A stretch of 40,076 nt of DNA, taken from positions 1 through 40,076 of the forward strand of contig CAJWKU010000016.1 of the NCBI GenBank assembly GCA_913043005.1. Direction: 5' to 3'. This DNA is from an uncultured Cryomorphaceae bacterium. Its GTDB lineage: Bacteria; Bacteroidota; Bacteroidia; Flavobacteriales; Schleiferiaceae. The position numbers were made by a program, and so were the translations under genes. The notes below the pieces were generated by a model. That model was not told the DNA's origin, searched no databases, and saw nothing but the letters and a program-made list of their open reading frames with translations. Of this stretch, positions 1-7,903 are shown in pieces (the first letter of the stretch is position 1; each line of letters starts with the position of its first letter).

Positions 1-2
1 CA

Positions 3-437
3 AATAAAATAGAATCAAAAATAATAATCAACAAAATAATAAATGGGCTATTAAATGAACAAAACAACTACTTTATCGAGACAAATGTTAGTAAAAATGA
101 CCTATCAAAAATTCCAGAACAAGCTAATTATTTTAGAAATTATATGAAAAATTGCGCTAAAAAAGGTTATGAAGAAATCATCGTTTCGTTTCTTGCTGCA
201 GAATCAATGTATAACAACTGGTGCTCTAATGAATTAGATGAAATAAATGGAAACTCAAATAGTTATTCAAAATGGATAAAAATACATACATCAGAAGAAT
301 TTTTTAATCAGGTGAAATTTTTTTCACAAGAAGCAAAAGAAATTAATAAAAGTGAATTTCCGACAAAAAATCAAAAAGAAATTTTTCGTGAAACTCTGAT
401 TCACGAAATCTCGTTCCATAATTCTATATATGGTTAA
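3..437 (+). CDS. TenA-family protein (thiaminase II / aminopyrimidine hydrolase type), 5'-truncated by window edge
   Basis: The frame stays open leftward from the first ATG at 144 to the window edge, so this is the last ~144 codons of a longer gene and 144 is probably an internal Met. The end of the protein matches the TenA/THI-4 fold: a YSKWIKIHTSEEF segment corresponds to the family's YxxWIxxYssxeF, and EIFRETLIHEISFH to the C-terminal helix with its conserved Glu (yElaFw). Family members hydrolyse thiamin or its aminopyrimidine breakdown products for salvage in the cytoplasm. Where Cys-type TenA has LPC, this protein reads LAAESMY, which resembles the TenA_E subgroup, where a Glu takes the role of the Cys. 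This subgroup call is from memory and moderately sure. Its TAA stop lies in the palindrome GGTTAACC, which also supplies the stop of the convergent next gene. Confidence 0.72.
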   Translation, partial: NKIESKIIINKIINGLLNEQNNYFIETNVSKNDLSKIPEQANYFRNYMKNCAKKGYEEIIVSFLAAESMYNNWCSNELDEINGNSNSYSKWIKIHTSEEFFNQVKFFSQEAKEINKSEFPTKNQKEIFRETLIHEISFHNSIYG

Positions 438-1474
438 CCAGTATCAAAAGAAAAAACTTTTCTTGGATTATTAATCAAAATTTCATTAATTTGTTCATTA
501 GTAACTCCTACACTTAGAAGTATTTTCTTAAAATGTGTCAAAATATAAGTATATCCAAATCCACCATATTTTTTTAGCATCATTTTGATAAAAACATCTT
601 GAGATAATAAGATACTATGCAAAAAACCATTATCGATTAAATTTTTTATGGCTAAAGCATTTTCATTGTCATAAGGACATTGTGCCTTTTGATCAGCATA
701 ATAATAATCCATTCCAATCATATCGTATTCAATCCAAGCACCATTTTCAGCCAATGAATGTTGATATTCAACATCATTATGGCTAGGGTTCATGTGACAA
801 AGGACAATTTGTTTGTTCAAACATCCTTCTTCTTTGGCAATATCCAAAACCTTTTTTCCATGCCTTTCCCAGCCAGGCAAATGAACACTTAGAGGTAGTT
901 TAGTTTCTCTAGATGCGATTGCTGCTCCTCTTAATACTTTTTCTTCCTCTTTTGTAAAATCTTTACTTATACCGATTTCTCCAATAAGCCCTATTTTTAT
1001 ACCTGAATTTTCTACTCCATATTTAAATTCATTAATTATTAATTCAGAAATATTCTTCTTGTTCATCTTACTAACATATTTTGGATGAGTTGGCTCAAGG
1101 TAAAATCCTGAACCCATCACGATATTTAGTTTAGTTTTCTTTGAGATCTCTTGTAATATTTCTGGATTCCTCCCAATTCCAATATTAGTAGGATCAACAA
1201 TCGTTCTACCCCCGATTTTATATAAATCTAAAAGTTCATTAGTGACGGCTTCTAAATCGTTTAAAACTATATTATCCTTATTTACAAAAGGATCCTTTCT
1301 TAATTCACCCAAAATACTCATGTTTACATTACTATTAGCTAAATGCATCCTATCTTTGCATGAGGGGCAATGCCACCACCCAGAATTATTTGCATAAAGG
1401 TGCTCATGCATTAAGGTTATACCTAATGAATTTAAACTAATTTCACCATTAACAGTCATAATTGTATTAGGCAT
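434..1474 (-). CDS. phosphotriesterase-family metallohydrolase (possible sugar lactonase)
   Basis: 346 residues, full length for the phosphotriesterase (PTE) family of binuclear-metal TIM-barrel hydrolases. All metal ligands can be placed: H23 and H25 in LMHEHL, a bridging acid E166 in GEIG, H198 in SVHLPG, H227 in VLCHMN and D293 in LSQD. A bridging Glu instead of a carboxylated Lys is seen in PTE-homology proteins such as E. coli Php rather than in true phosphotriesterases. Several members of the family hydrolyse lactones. A CPSC motif at 36-39 follows the first strand. It is the last gene of the sugar ABC operon, 6 bases after the permease, so hydrolysis of a sugar lactone or ester made from the imported substrate is the most likely job. 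The exact substrate is unknown. No clear Shine-Dalgarno sequence precedes the ATG, suggesting translational coupling. Confidence 0.85.
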   Translation of the reverse strand: MPNTIMTVNGEISLNSLGITLMHEHLYANNSGWWHCPSCKDRMHLANSNVNMSILGELRKDPFVNKDNIVLNDLEAVTNELLDLYKIGGRTIVDPTNIGIGRNPEILQEISKKTKLNIVMGSGFYLEPTHPKYVSKMNKKNISELIINEFKYGVENSGIKIGLIGEIGISKDFTKEEEKVLRGAAIASRETKLPLSVHLPGWERHGKKVLDIAKEEGCLNKQIVLCHMNPSHNDVEYQHSLAENGAWIEYDMIGMDYYYADQKAQCPYDNENALAIKNLIDNGFLHSILLSQDVFIKMMLKKYGGFGYTYILTHFKKILLSVGVTNEQINEILINNPRKVFSFDTG

Positions 1475-1480
1475 TTTATT

Positions 1481-2449
1481 TCATGTTTTGATACTGTTTT
1501 GGAAATAACGTCTATTTAACCAAATAGCAATTAAAATTATGCAACCTGTAACTATCTGAGTATAGAAAGGAGAAACATGAAGTAGTATCAACCCATTCCC
1601 AATGATAGCTATTGTTAATGCACCTAAAATTGTTCCTAATATTGTGCCTCTCCCACCAAATAGATTAGTACCTCCAAGAACAACAGCAGCAATTACTTCT
1701 AATTCGAACATTACGCCCGCATTTGACGAACCGCTCCCAAGTCTTGCGGCAATGATTATTCCTCCAATTGCTGCACATACTCCACAAAAAATATAAGTAA
1801 ATAAAGTATAAAGTTTTATGTTAATTCCTGATCTTCTTGTCGCCTCACTGTTTGAGCCGATCGCAGTAACATACTGACCATAAGTGGTATTATTTAAGAG
1901 TACATACCCAATTATAATTATTATTACCGCAATAATTGCCGGTATTGGTATACCAAAAAGCCAGCCTCTACCCAGATAAATTATGCCTAAATTCTTATCA
2001 ATAGGAATCGTAAATCCTTCAGTCATTAATAAAGCTAATCCTCTGATTGAACTCATTCCAGCTAAGGTTACTATAAATGCAGGAATACCTTCGTAAGCTA
2101 TAAAATATCCTTGAATTAGTCCACAAGCTACCCCTACCAAAATTAAAACAAATAAGACTAGAACCCAATGAAATTGATTAATTAGTAATATAGCACATAA
2201 CGCATTTACAATTGCCAGAGTAGAACCTACTGATAAATCAATACCACCAGTAGTTATCACAAAAGTCATTGCTGTGGCAGCAATTAATATTGGTGCACTC
2301 TGTCTTAATAAATTTAAAAAATTTCTTTGTGTAAAAAAAGAATCAGCACTTATGGTGAAGAACAAGGTCATGAAAATAAAAAACAGTAATATACTAAATA
2401 CAGAAGCATTTTCGCGGATTAATTCTTTAACGCTATTTTTATAATTCAT
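1481..2449 (-). CDS. ABC sugar transporter permease (RbsC-like)
   Basis: 322 residues, strongly hydrophobic with about eight to ten membrane segments, matching the BPD_transp_2 permeases of ribose/galactose-type (CUT2) importers. Recognisable family landmarks are TTGGIDLSVGS near residue 70, the EGIPAFIVTLAG stretch, the YGQYVTAIGSNSEATRRSGI cytoplasmic loop that contacts the ATPase, and AVVLGGTNLFGGRG near 260. It sits 7 bases behind the ATPase gene and 6 bases ahead of the PTE-family gene, so all three are co-translated. It should form the channel of the importer with the ATPase and the binding protein encoded just upstream. Substrate is most likely a pentose, polyol or nucleoside-like compound; the permease alone does not decide it. 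Confidence 0.92.
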   Translation of the reverse strand: MNYKNSVKELIRENASVFSILLFFIFMTLFFTISADSFFTQRNFLNLLRQSAPILIAATAMTFVITTGGIDLSVGSTLAIVNALCAILLINQFHWVLVLFVLILVGVACGLIQGYFIAYEGIPAFIVTLAGMSSIRGLALLMTEGFTIPIDKNLGIIYLGRGWLFGIPIPAIIAVIIIIIGYVLLNNTTYGQYVTAIGSNSEATRRSGINIKLYTLFTYIFCGVCAAIGGIIIAARLGSGSSNAGVMFELEVIAAVVLGGTNLFGGRGTILGTILGALTIAIIGNGLILLHVSPFYTQIVTGCIILIAIWLNRRYFQNSIKT

Positions 2450-2456
2450 TTGCTAT

Positions 2457-3197
2457 TTAATGTTCAGTAACTATTAATTCGACTAAATCCTGTAATGTTG
2501 TTTCATTAATAAGCTTATCAGCTACCTTTCTACCTTCATACATTACCATCACACGATCACAAACTTTGAAAATATCCTGTAATCTATGTGTTATAAAAAT
2601 AACAGATACACCTTTATTTCTAACAGTTTTTATCAATTCTAGAACTGCTTTAACCTCTGCAACTGCAAGTGCTGAAGTCGGTTCGTCCATTATTAAAACT
2701 TTGGGGTCAAATGAAACAGCTTTACCAATTGCAATGCTTTGTCTTTGACCACCAGACAGATTTTCTACCTTACTCTTGGTAGATGGGACCTTTATGGAAA
2801 GATCCTTCAATATTTTTGTTGATGTGCTGCGCATTTTATTCTTATCTAAAAACTTTAAACCAAAAATATTTTTGTGAATTTCCCTTCCTAAGAATAGATT
2901 CCCAGCTACATCTAATGAATTACATAAAGATAAATCCTGATAGACCATTTCAATATTATTATTTTTCGCATCAGCCGGACTATTAAAATTGATCTCAGAA
3001 TTGTTAATTATAATTCGTCCGGAAGTAGGTTTGTGGGCACCAGCCAAAATTTTACATAATGTTGATTTGCCAGCCGCGTTATCACCTACTAAACCTAAAA
3101 CCTCTCCTTTGTTTAGGCTCAAATCGACATCATTTAATGCATTAACATTCCCAAATTTCTTATAAATATTGCGCATTTCTATTACTTTTTCTTCCAT
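2457..3197 (-). CDS. ABC sugar transporter ATP-binding protein (single domain, FrcA/RbsA-like)
   Basis: 246 residues with one complete nucleotide-binding domain: Walker A GDNAAGKST at 38-46, signature LSGGQRQ, Walker B VLIMDEPTSAL and the switch His in IFITHR. RbsA-type ATPases usually have two fused domains (about 500 residues). This one is a single-domain type like FrcA of the fructose importer, and would work as a homodimer. The second Gly of the usual GxNGAGKS is Ala here. It powers uptake through the RbsC-like permease encoded 7 bases downstream. The gene is separated from the binding-protein gene by 160 bases that contain a strong hairpin, which probably lowers its expression relative to the binding protein. 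Confidence 0.92.
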   Translation of the reverse strand: MEEKVIEMRNIYKKFGNVNALNDVDLSLNKGEVLGLVGDNAAGKSTLCKILAGAHKPTSGRIIINNSEINFNSPADAKNNNIEMVYQDLSLCNSLDVAGNLFLGREIHKNIFGLKFLDKNKMRSTSTKILKDLSIKVPSTKSKVENLSGGQRQSIAIGKAVSFDPKVLIMDEPTSALAVAEVKAVLELIKTVRNKGVSVIFITHRLQDIFKVCDRVMVMYEGRKVADKLINETTLQDLVELIVTEH

Positions 3198-3320
3198 TAT
3201 ATTTCTCTAAAAATCTTTATGAATGAAATTACGCTTTATTATCATTATTATTCATAATTTTTTAAAAAATTAATCAAATTATGATGTTATATAATTAACC
3301 TGAATAAACTATTTTAAGTA

Positions 3321-3350
3321 AGTAGGCTAGACTTTTAAATCCAGCCTACT
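3321..3350 (-). promoter_or_regulatory. intercistronic hairpin between binding-protein and ATPase genes
   Basis: An inverted repeat with 11-base arms (3321-3331 and 3340-3350) and an 8-base loop begins 7 bases after the binding-protein stop codon. In the minus-strand RNA all 11 positions pair, one as a G-U wobble. In the plus-strand RNA the same position is an A-C mismatch, so the structure fits the minus transcript. It is followed by UACUU rather than a solid U-run, so partial termination or 3'-end protection is more likely than full termination. Such hairpins commonly raise binding-protein mRNA over transporter mRNA. Confidence 0.7.
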
Positions 3351-3357
3351 TTTTAAA

Positions 3358-4278
3358 TTACTTGAACTGTGAGACGTTAGATTTAGTAACAAGTGTTATA
3401 GGAACATCTATTACTCTCGGTACGCTTTTCCCGTTAAAGGTATCTTTCAATACATTTACAGCATAAGTCCCCATATTATAAGGCGATTGCTGTACTACGG
3501 AAATTACATATCCCTCCTCAATACCGTTTATTGAGTGAGATGTTAAATCCCATCCAAATATTTTAATTTCTTTTTCAAGTCCTTGAGCTTCTGTTGCCGC
3601 TATTGCTCCAACGAGTGCGGGTTCACCAGTTGTATATACCGCATTCATAGAAGGGTTGGCTGTAAACAAATTTTCTGCTGCACTCATTGCTTTCTCACTC
3701 ACATTTCGACCATCTACAATTCCAACCACATTAACTTTTGGATTCTTAGATAATGTATCTGTAAATCCTTTTTGCCTTACATTTTGAATTGTAGAATTCA
3801 ATGCGCCAACAATACCGATTTTAGCTTTACCCCCCATATTGCTGTCTACGTATTCTAAGAAATTATTAGCTATCATCACGCCAGCTCCATAATTATTGAC
3901 ACCGACTTGAGAAATATGAGGTCCATCTGGTAATATAGCATCAATTGCTACTACAGGTATCCCAGCATTTGCTGCCTGAATTACAGCAGACATAATCCCA
4001 TTAGTATCAATCGCCACAACTATTAAACCATCGACACCTTGCTGAATGAATGTTTCAATAGCATTATTTTGTGCTGTGGGATCGTTATTCGCATTAAAAA
4101 TTACCATTTTATGGCCATTTTTTTTGGCTTGAGCTTTAGCACCTTTGTTCATATCTGTGAAAAACTGTGCCTGCTGATTAATTTGTATTAGTGCGATGGT
4201 TTTATGGCCACCACTATATGCAGAATTTGAAAATGCCAATGCCATTAGCACACTCAAAAAATAGACTAGTTTTTTCAT
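3358..4278 (-). CDS. periplasmic sugar-binding protein (RbsB-like, Peripla_BP_4)
   Basis: 306 residues. A Sec signal peptide covers about the first 22 residues (MKK, hydrophobic core, cleavage near SAYS-GG), and the mature protein has the two-lobe periplasmic binding protein fold of ribose/allose-type importers. Typical segments are IALIQINQQAQFFTDMNKGA at the start, IETFIQQGVDGLIVVAID in lobe 1, and GWDLTSHSINGIEEGYVISV plus VVQQSPYNMGTYAV toward the end. It delivers the substrate to the RbsC-like permease. It is the third gene after the BtpA and kinase genes, with an 80-base gap ahead of it and a hairpin right behind it, which fits high expression. The start is supported by the purine-rich sequence AGAGAG a few bases upstream of the ATG. 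Confidence 0.93.
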   Translation of the reverse strand: MKKLVYFLSVLMALAFSNSAYSGGHKTIALIQINQQAQFFTDMNKGAKAQAKKNGHKMVIFNANNDPTAQNNAIETFIQQGVDGLIVVAIDTNGIMSAVIQAANAGIPVVAIDAILPDGPHISQVGVNNYGAGVMIANNFLEYVDSNMGGKAKIGIVGALNSTIQNVRQKGFTDTLSKNPKVNVVGIVDGRNVSEKAMSAAENLFTANPSMNAVYTTGEPALVGAIAATEAQGLEKEIKIFGWDLTSHSINGIEEGYVISVVQQSPYNMGTYAVNVLKDTFNGKSVPRVIDVPITLVTKSNVSQFK

Positions 4279-4357
4279 AATATTCTCTCTAATAGATTAA
4301 ATATAACTGTTAATGTGAATTTGAAAAATTAATATCATTTTAAGTCATGGTCCCTCC

Positions 4358-5254
4358 TTAATTCGTTAGATTGTTTACATCAGCTATTTCATCCCTATTC
4401 GGGATTGATAAATATGTTCCATATTTAGTGACTGATATTGATGCTAATTTGATAGCTTTCTCACAGGAAACTCTATAATCATATCCTTTTAATATATAAG
4501 CTACTAAAGAACCGCAGAATACATCTCCAGCACCTGTTGAGTCCAATGTACTTACTTTTGGCGAACTAATAGAAAACGTGTCATTTTTCGAAGAATAAAT
4601 AATCCCCTTCTTACCTTGCGTTGTTATGATATTTTTAACTCCATTTTCTAAAAAAAATTTATTGCCTTTATTAAAATTATTATTATTTGTTAATTGTTTA
4701 TGTTCATTTTCGTTTACTATTAGAGTATCTATATAAGGTAAAATATCTAAATAATCATAAGTAATAGGAGACGCATTTAGAAAGATTCTTACTTTTTTCT
4801 TATAAGCTAACTTTACAGTTTGTTGTGTAATTTCTTTTTTTAGATTTCCTTGTAGCAGAAGTGAATCGCCTCCCTTAATCTTTTTTAACATATTATTGGA
4901 AAAATTTAAGTCCATAGAGCATAGATTTTTGATGCTACTAATTATGTAATTATCTCCCTTTTCATTTACGACTACGATTGACTCATCATTTTTAAAATCA
5001 GAAGTAAAAATATTTTTTGTAGATATTTCTTCCTTTTCTAAAGTAGTAATAATTTTTTTAAAATTGTCTATACCCAAATATGTCCAAAAAGAAATATTTA
5101 CTCCAATTCTTGCCGCTGATATCGATTGATTAAATCCTTTTCCTCCAAAATCTTTAATGTATTTGGTTGATAAAATTGTTTCACCAATAAATGGAAATTT
5201 TTTAACGTAATAAATTTTATCTATCGCTATGTTTCCAAGTACAAATAAATTCAT
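4358..5254 (-). CDS. PfkB/ribokinase-family carbohydrate kinase
   Basis: 298 residues, normal length for ribokinase-type kinases. The N-terminal GNIAIDKIYYV segment and the GGKGFNQSISAARIG motif (substrate-binding PfkB signature 1) are present. Signature 2 is DSTGAGDVFCGSLVAYI with the catalytic base D244 in GAGD. It should phosphorylate the imported sugar or nucleoside at a terminal hydroxyl using ATP. The ATG overlaps the TGA of the BtpA-family gene by 4 bases (ATGA), so the two are translationally coupled and probably act in sequence. The gene is very AT-rich with many Lys/Asn/Ile codons, like the rest of this operon. The sugar specificity cannot be read from the sequence. Confidence 0.9.
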   Translation of the reverse strand: MNLFVLGNIAIDKIYYVKKFPFIGETILSTKYIKDFGGKGFNQSISAARIGVNISFWTYLGIDNFKKIITTLEKEEISTKNIFTSDFKNDESIVVVNEKGDNYIISSIKNLCSMDLNFSNNMLKKIKGGDSLLLQGNLKKEITQQTVKLAYKKKVRIFLNASPITYDYLDILPYIDTLIVNENEHKQLTNNNNFNKGNKFFLENGVKNIITTQGKKGIIYSSKNDTFSISSPKVSTLDSTGAGDVFCGSLVAYILKGYDYRVSCEKAIKLASISVTKYGTYLSIPNRDEIADVNNLTN

Positions 5255-6084
5255 TTGAGTAAATTGAGTATTTTGTTAAAAGATTTAATTCTTTCTAAAT
5301 CAACTGAATTTTTCCAGTAACCGTCAAATTTTAGAGAACTGGCTATGATGAAACCGTCACATTTTTGATAGTAATTATTTATGTTATCTTTTGATATACC
5401 ACTTCCAATCAAAACGGGTAAATGTGTTGCAGATTTTATCTTTGTAAGTTCTTCTATTTCTGCCGAGTCAGCAGTCCTTTGCCCTGTTGCTACCAGTACG
5501 TCAGCACCAAAGAATTCATTGTCCTTAGTCAGTTCTTCAATTGAACGGTCTGACACTATTGCATGAGAACCATGCTTTACATGAACATCCGCAAATATAC
5601 TTATAGAGTCAGCACCTATCCATTTCCTGTATCTAGTTATTTTGGCCGCTAATCCTTCTAAAAAGCCTTCATTAGCAATATATGCATTTGTATACTGATT
5701 AACTCTAATAAATGAAGAGTTTGTAGCCATTGCAACAGAAATTGCGGGTATAGCAGCGTTCGCAAGAATATTAATTCCAAAAATTAAATGTTTATATTTT
5801 TCTCTTAATTTATTAGTTATTACTGACATGAACGCGACAGTTTCTGGACCAATATCTTCTGGCTTATTGAATGGTATATCACCATGATTTTCAATAATAA
5901 CTCCATGAAAATTTTCCTGTGCATAACATTTAGTATCTTTTAATGCCAAATCAAAAATTTCATCAAGAGATTCTCCTTTGTATGAAGGTGAGCCAGGTAA
6001 TGGATTAAGATGGACGACACCTATTAATAATTTTTCTTTTTTAAAAATATTATTTATTCTATTTTTAATATTGTTTTTTTCCAC
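5251..6084 (-). CDS. BtpA/SgcQ-family TIM-barrel protein
   Basis: 277 residues matching the BtpA family (PF03437): GVVHLNPLPGSPSYKG near residue 22, ENHGDIPF near 65, a central VRVNQYTNAY-like strand (here FIRVNQYTNAY), ADVHVKHGSH, and LVATGQRTADSAEIEEL with LIGSGIS near the C-terminus. BtpA was named for a cyanobacterial photosystem I biogenesis factor, but most homologues, such as E. coli SgcQ, sit in sugar operons and have no settled reaction. The late GSGIS loop resembles phosphate-binding loops of phosphosugar TIM barrels, so a phosphorylated sugar made by the adjacent kinase may be its substrate (inference). The start is GTG, preceded by AAGGG 7 bases upstream. It is the first gene after the operator palindrome, so it opens the structural operon. 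Confidence 0.87.
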   Translation of the reverse strand: MEKNNIKNRINNIFKKEKLLIGVVHLNPLPGSPSYKGESLDEIFDLALKDTKCYAQENFHGVIIENHGDIPFNKPEDIGPETVAFMSVITNKLREKYKHLIFGINILANAAIPAISVAMATNSSFIRVNQYTNAYIANEGFLEGLAAKITRYRKWIGADSISIFADVHVKHGSHAIVSDRSIEELTKDNEFFGADVLVATGQRTADSAEIEELTKIKSATHLPVLIGSGISKDNINNYYQKCDGFIIASSLKFDGYWKNSVDLERIKSFNKILNLLK

Positions 6085-6349
6085 TCAATACCCTTTTTTA
6101 CAAAAACACTCTTATCAAAAGTTAATTTGAAAATCGATTTGATTTAAGGTTAATTGTAGACTTGAATGAACAAGTATTTCCACTATTTACCATTATATTA
6201 TTTTTTTCTATAGATCTTATTTTTAGGCTCACTTTTTGTGTTATCAAAAACCAGGCTTTTTGTTTATAAGTTAAACGTTTAACTAAGCCGCCAAAAAAAA
6301 CAAATATTTATTCAAAATTATGAATAATGAAATTCAAATTCTATTGATA
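6085..6349 (-). promoter_or_regulatory. lacI-BtpA intergenic control region
   Basis: 265 AT-rich bases between the regulator and the first structural gene. It holds the 16-base operator palindrome at 6269-6284 and no plausible gene. A TATAAA sequence in the minus orientation abuts the operator but has no matching -35 at 17 bases, so I do not fix a promoter here. The long leader (about 180 bases from operator to GTG) has room for further control. Confidence 0.55.
6269..6284. promoter_or_regulatory. LacI-family operator, operon site
   Basis: A perfect 16-base palindrome, AGTTAAACGTTTAACT, with the central CG and AAACG/CGTTT half-sites typical of LacI/PurR-family operators. It lies between the regulator gene and the BtpA gene. 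The core TAAACGTTTA is shared with the site upstream of lacI, which argues that one repressor binds both. Confidence 0.82.
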
Positions 6350-7354
6350 TTATACTCTTGTAGTGCCTCTGACAATTAATCTGGTCTCTAGTGATTCGGA
6401 GCTTAAATTTGGCTCTTCATTATTAATCATGAGCACCAACATTTCAGCAGCTTGATAGCCCATTTCGTAATTTGGTTGCTTTACTGTCGTGAGCTCAGGT
6501 CTGACCATTTGTGCCATATAAATGTCATCGTAACCAACAAGACCAACTTGATTCGGTACATTGATGTTGTTCAATTGTAATGCTTTTAATGCACCTAATG
6601 CTATTAGGTCGTTACCACAGAAAACACCATCATAATCGAATCTTTGTGAGATTAGATTTTGTATAGTTTCGAAACCCCAATCTCCTGAATACTTTCCTTC
6701 AATTAAGTGGTTTTCAATAGGTTCTATATTTTTTTCCTTCAAAGCACGAAGATAACCTTTGTATCTTTCCTGCGCTGGTTTTGATACCATAGGCCCAGAA
6801 ATATGTAAGATCTTCTCGTAACCACATTCAATCATGTGAATTACTGCGTAATATGCTCCATTTTCGTTGTTAGATACGATTGTATTTTGTGATTGCAAAC
6901 CATCTATATTTCTTTCTATAGTAATAACGGGGATGCTTGACTTATTTAGAGCTATACTTAATTCTGAACGATTGCTTGAAGCAGTGAAGATGATGCCATC
7001 CACCATCTTCTCTTGTAGCATGTCTATATAAGCATCTTCCTTTTCAAGATCATTGTCCGAGTTACAAAGAATTATTGTATATCCTTCTTTGTTTGAGAAA
7101 TCCTCCACACCTCTTGCTAATTCAGGGAAAAAAGGATTGGCAATGTCAGGTATAATCAGGCCAATTGTTTTAGTTTTCTTTGTAACCAATGAACTTGCGA
7201 TTCGATTTGGTACATATCCGACCTCCTCAATGATTCGCTTTATACGTTCCCTAGTAGCAGATGAAATATTTTCGTCTTTACCATTTACAACTTTTGAAAC
7301 AGTAGCAATAGAAACATCTGCTATACTAGATACATCTTTAATTGTTGGTTTCAA
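6350..7354 (-). CDS. LacI-family transcriptional regulator
   Basis: 334 residues, typical LacI/GalR length. The N-terminal helix-turn-helix (TIKDVSSIADVSIATVSKVV, residues 3-22) and the hinge (NRIASSLVTKKTKTIGLIIP) are followed by a sugar-binding-like effector domain with NPFFPELARGVED, a GIIFTAS segment and GLVGYDDIYMAQMVRPELTTV near the C-terminus. It should bind the AAACGTTT palindromes at 7376-7387 (own promoter) and 6269-6284 (operon) and release them when the imported sugar or a phosphorylated derivative is present. It is transcribed in the same direction as, and just upstream of, the operon it is inferred to control. Its codon use is less extreme in A/T than that of the operon genes. 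Confidence 0.94.
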   Translation of the reverse strand: MKPTIKDVSSIADVSIATVSKVVNGKDENISSATRERIKRIIEEVGYVPNRIASSLVTKKTKTIGLIIPDIANPFFPELARGVEDFSNKEGYTIILCNSDNDLEKEDAYIDMLQEKMVDGIIFTASSNRSELSIALNKSSIPVITIERNIDGLQSQNTIVSNNENGAYYAVIHMIECGYEKILHISGPMVSKPAQERYKGYLRALKEKNIEPIENHLIEGKYSGDWGFETIQNLISQRFDYDGVFCGNDLIALGALKALQLNNINVPNQVGLVGYDDIYMAQMVRPELTTVKQPNYEMGYQAAEMLVLMINNEEPNLSSESLETRLIVRGTTRV

Positions 7355-7375
7355 TAGTAAAGTACAAATTATTAG

Positions 7376-7387
7376 GTAAACGTTTAC
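7376..7387. promoter_or_regulatory. LacI-family operator, autoregulatory site
   Basis: A perfect 12-base palindrome, GTAAACGTTTAC, with imperfect symmetry extending into TTAG/TTAA flanks. It begins 21 bases upstream of the lacI ATG and just downstream of a predicted -10 element, a position that would block transcription start. It shares the TAAACGTTTA core with the site at 6269-6284. Confidence 0.8.
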
Positions 7388-7395
7388 TTAAAAGT

Positions 7396-7424
7396 AATAT
7401 GCAAAATAAATAATCTTGTGTCAA
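7396..7424 (-). promoter_or_regulatory. predicted sigma-70 promoter of the LacI-family gene
   Basis: In the minus orientation a perfect -35 TTGACA (7419-7424) is followed after 17 bases by CATATT (7396-7401), four of six matches to TATAAT. The operator palindrome starts about 9 bases downstream, where transcription would begin. The layout is that of a classic autorepressed promoter. Confidence 0.6.
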
Positions 7425-7903
7425 GTTATTTTATTTCAATTTTTAAACTTAATTCATTTTTAGTCTTTATATAACTGATTATGATTAAAACATGAAATTA
7501 ATTTCGAAAAATAACTTTGACAGCTCCAATGTGCTAATGTGTAATTTTTATAGAAATTTTCACAAGACTTCGGTTTTTTGTTGAAAGGTTTTAATCTAAT
7601 TTCCTTCAAAAAACTATTCAACTAAGTAGCCCTCATTGCTCATTTACGAAAAAAGTACTGAATAACAGGGCTGATAGACACCTATATGGACACCTAAATC
7701 CTAGACCATGAATCCTGTGTCTAATATGTTGGTTTCTTTGTGGAGGGAGGTGTCTGACTCTGAAGAATTAGTGGAGGTTACTTACAAGGGATGATAGACT
7801 TGGTGTTAGAGTATAATTTTTGGTCCTCTCATTCTCTACCACATTTTTCACAATCCTAATTTGTTTTGCAGGGCACAGCCCACTGTTTAGAACCGTCATT
7901 TTT
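7425..7903. other. intergenic region, no supported gene
   Basis: About 480 bases between the lacI promoter and the end of the peroxiredoxin gene. The left half is AT-rich. The stretch 7640-7830 is less AT-rich, has an 8-base inverted repeat (AGACACCT at 7676-7683, AGGTGTCT at 7748-7755) and a short open frame starting with ATG near 7709, but it matches nothing I recognise. It could be decayed mobile DNA; there is no direct evidence. Confidence 0.4.

Noticed and set aside
6263-6268. TATAAA as the -10 of the BtpA operon promoter
   Set aside because: It abuts the operator nicely but there is no -35-like hexamer at 16-18 bases, so a promoter was not called.
7676-7755. 8-base inverted repeat AGACACCT/AGGTGTCT as insertion-sequence ends
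   Set aside because: Too short and too close together for an element, and no target-site duplication or transposase sequence was seen.
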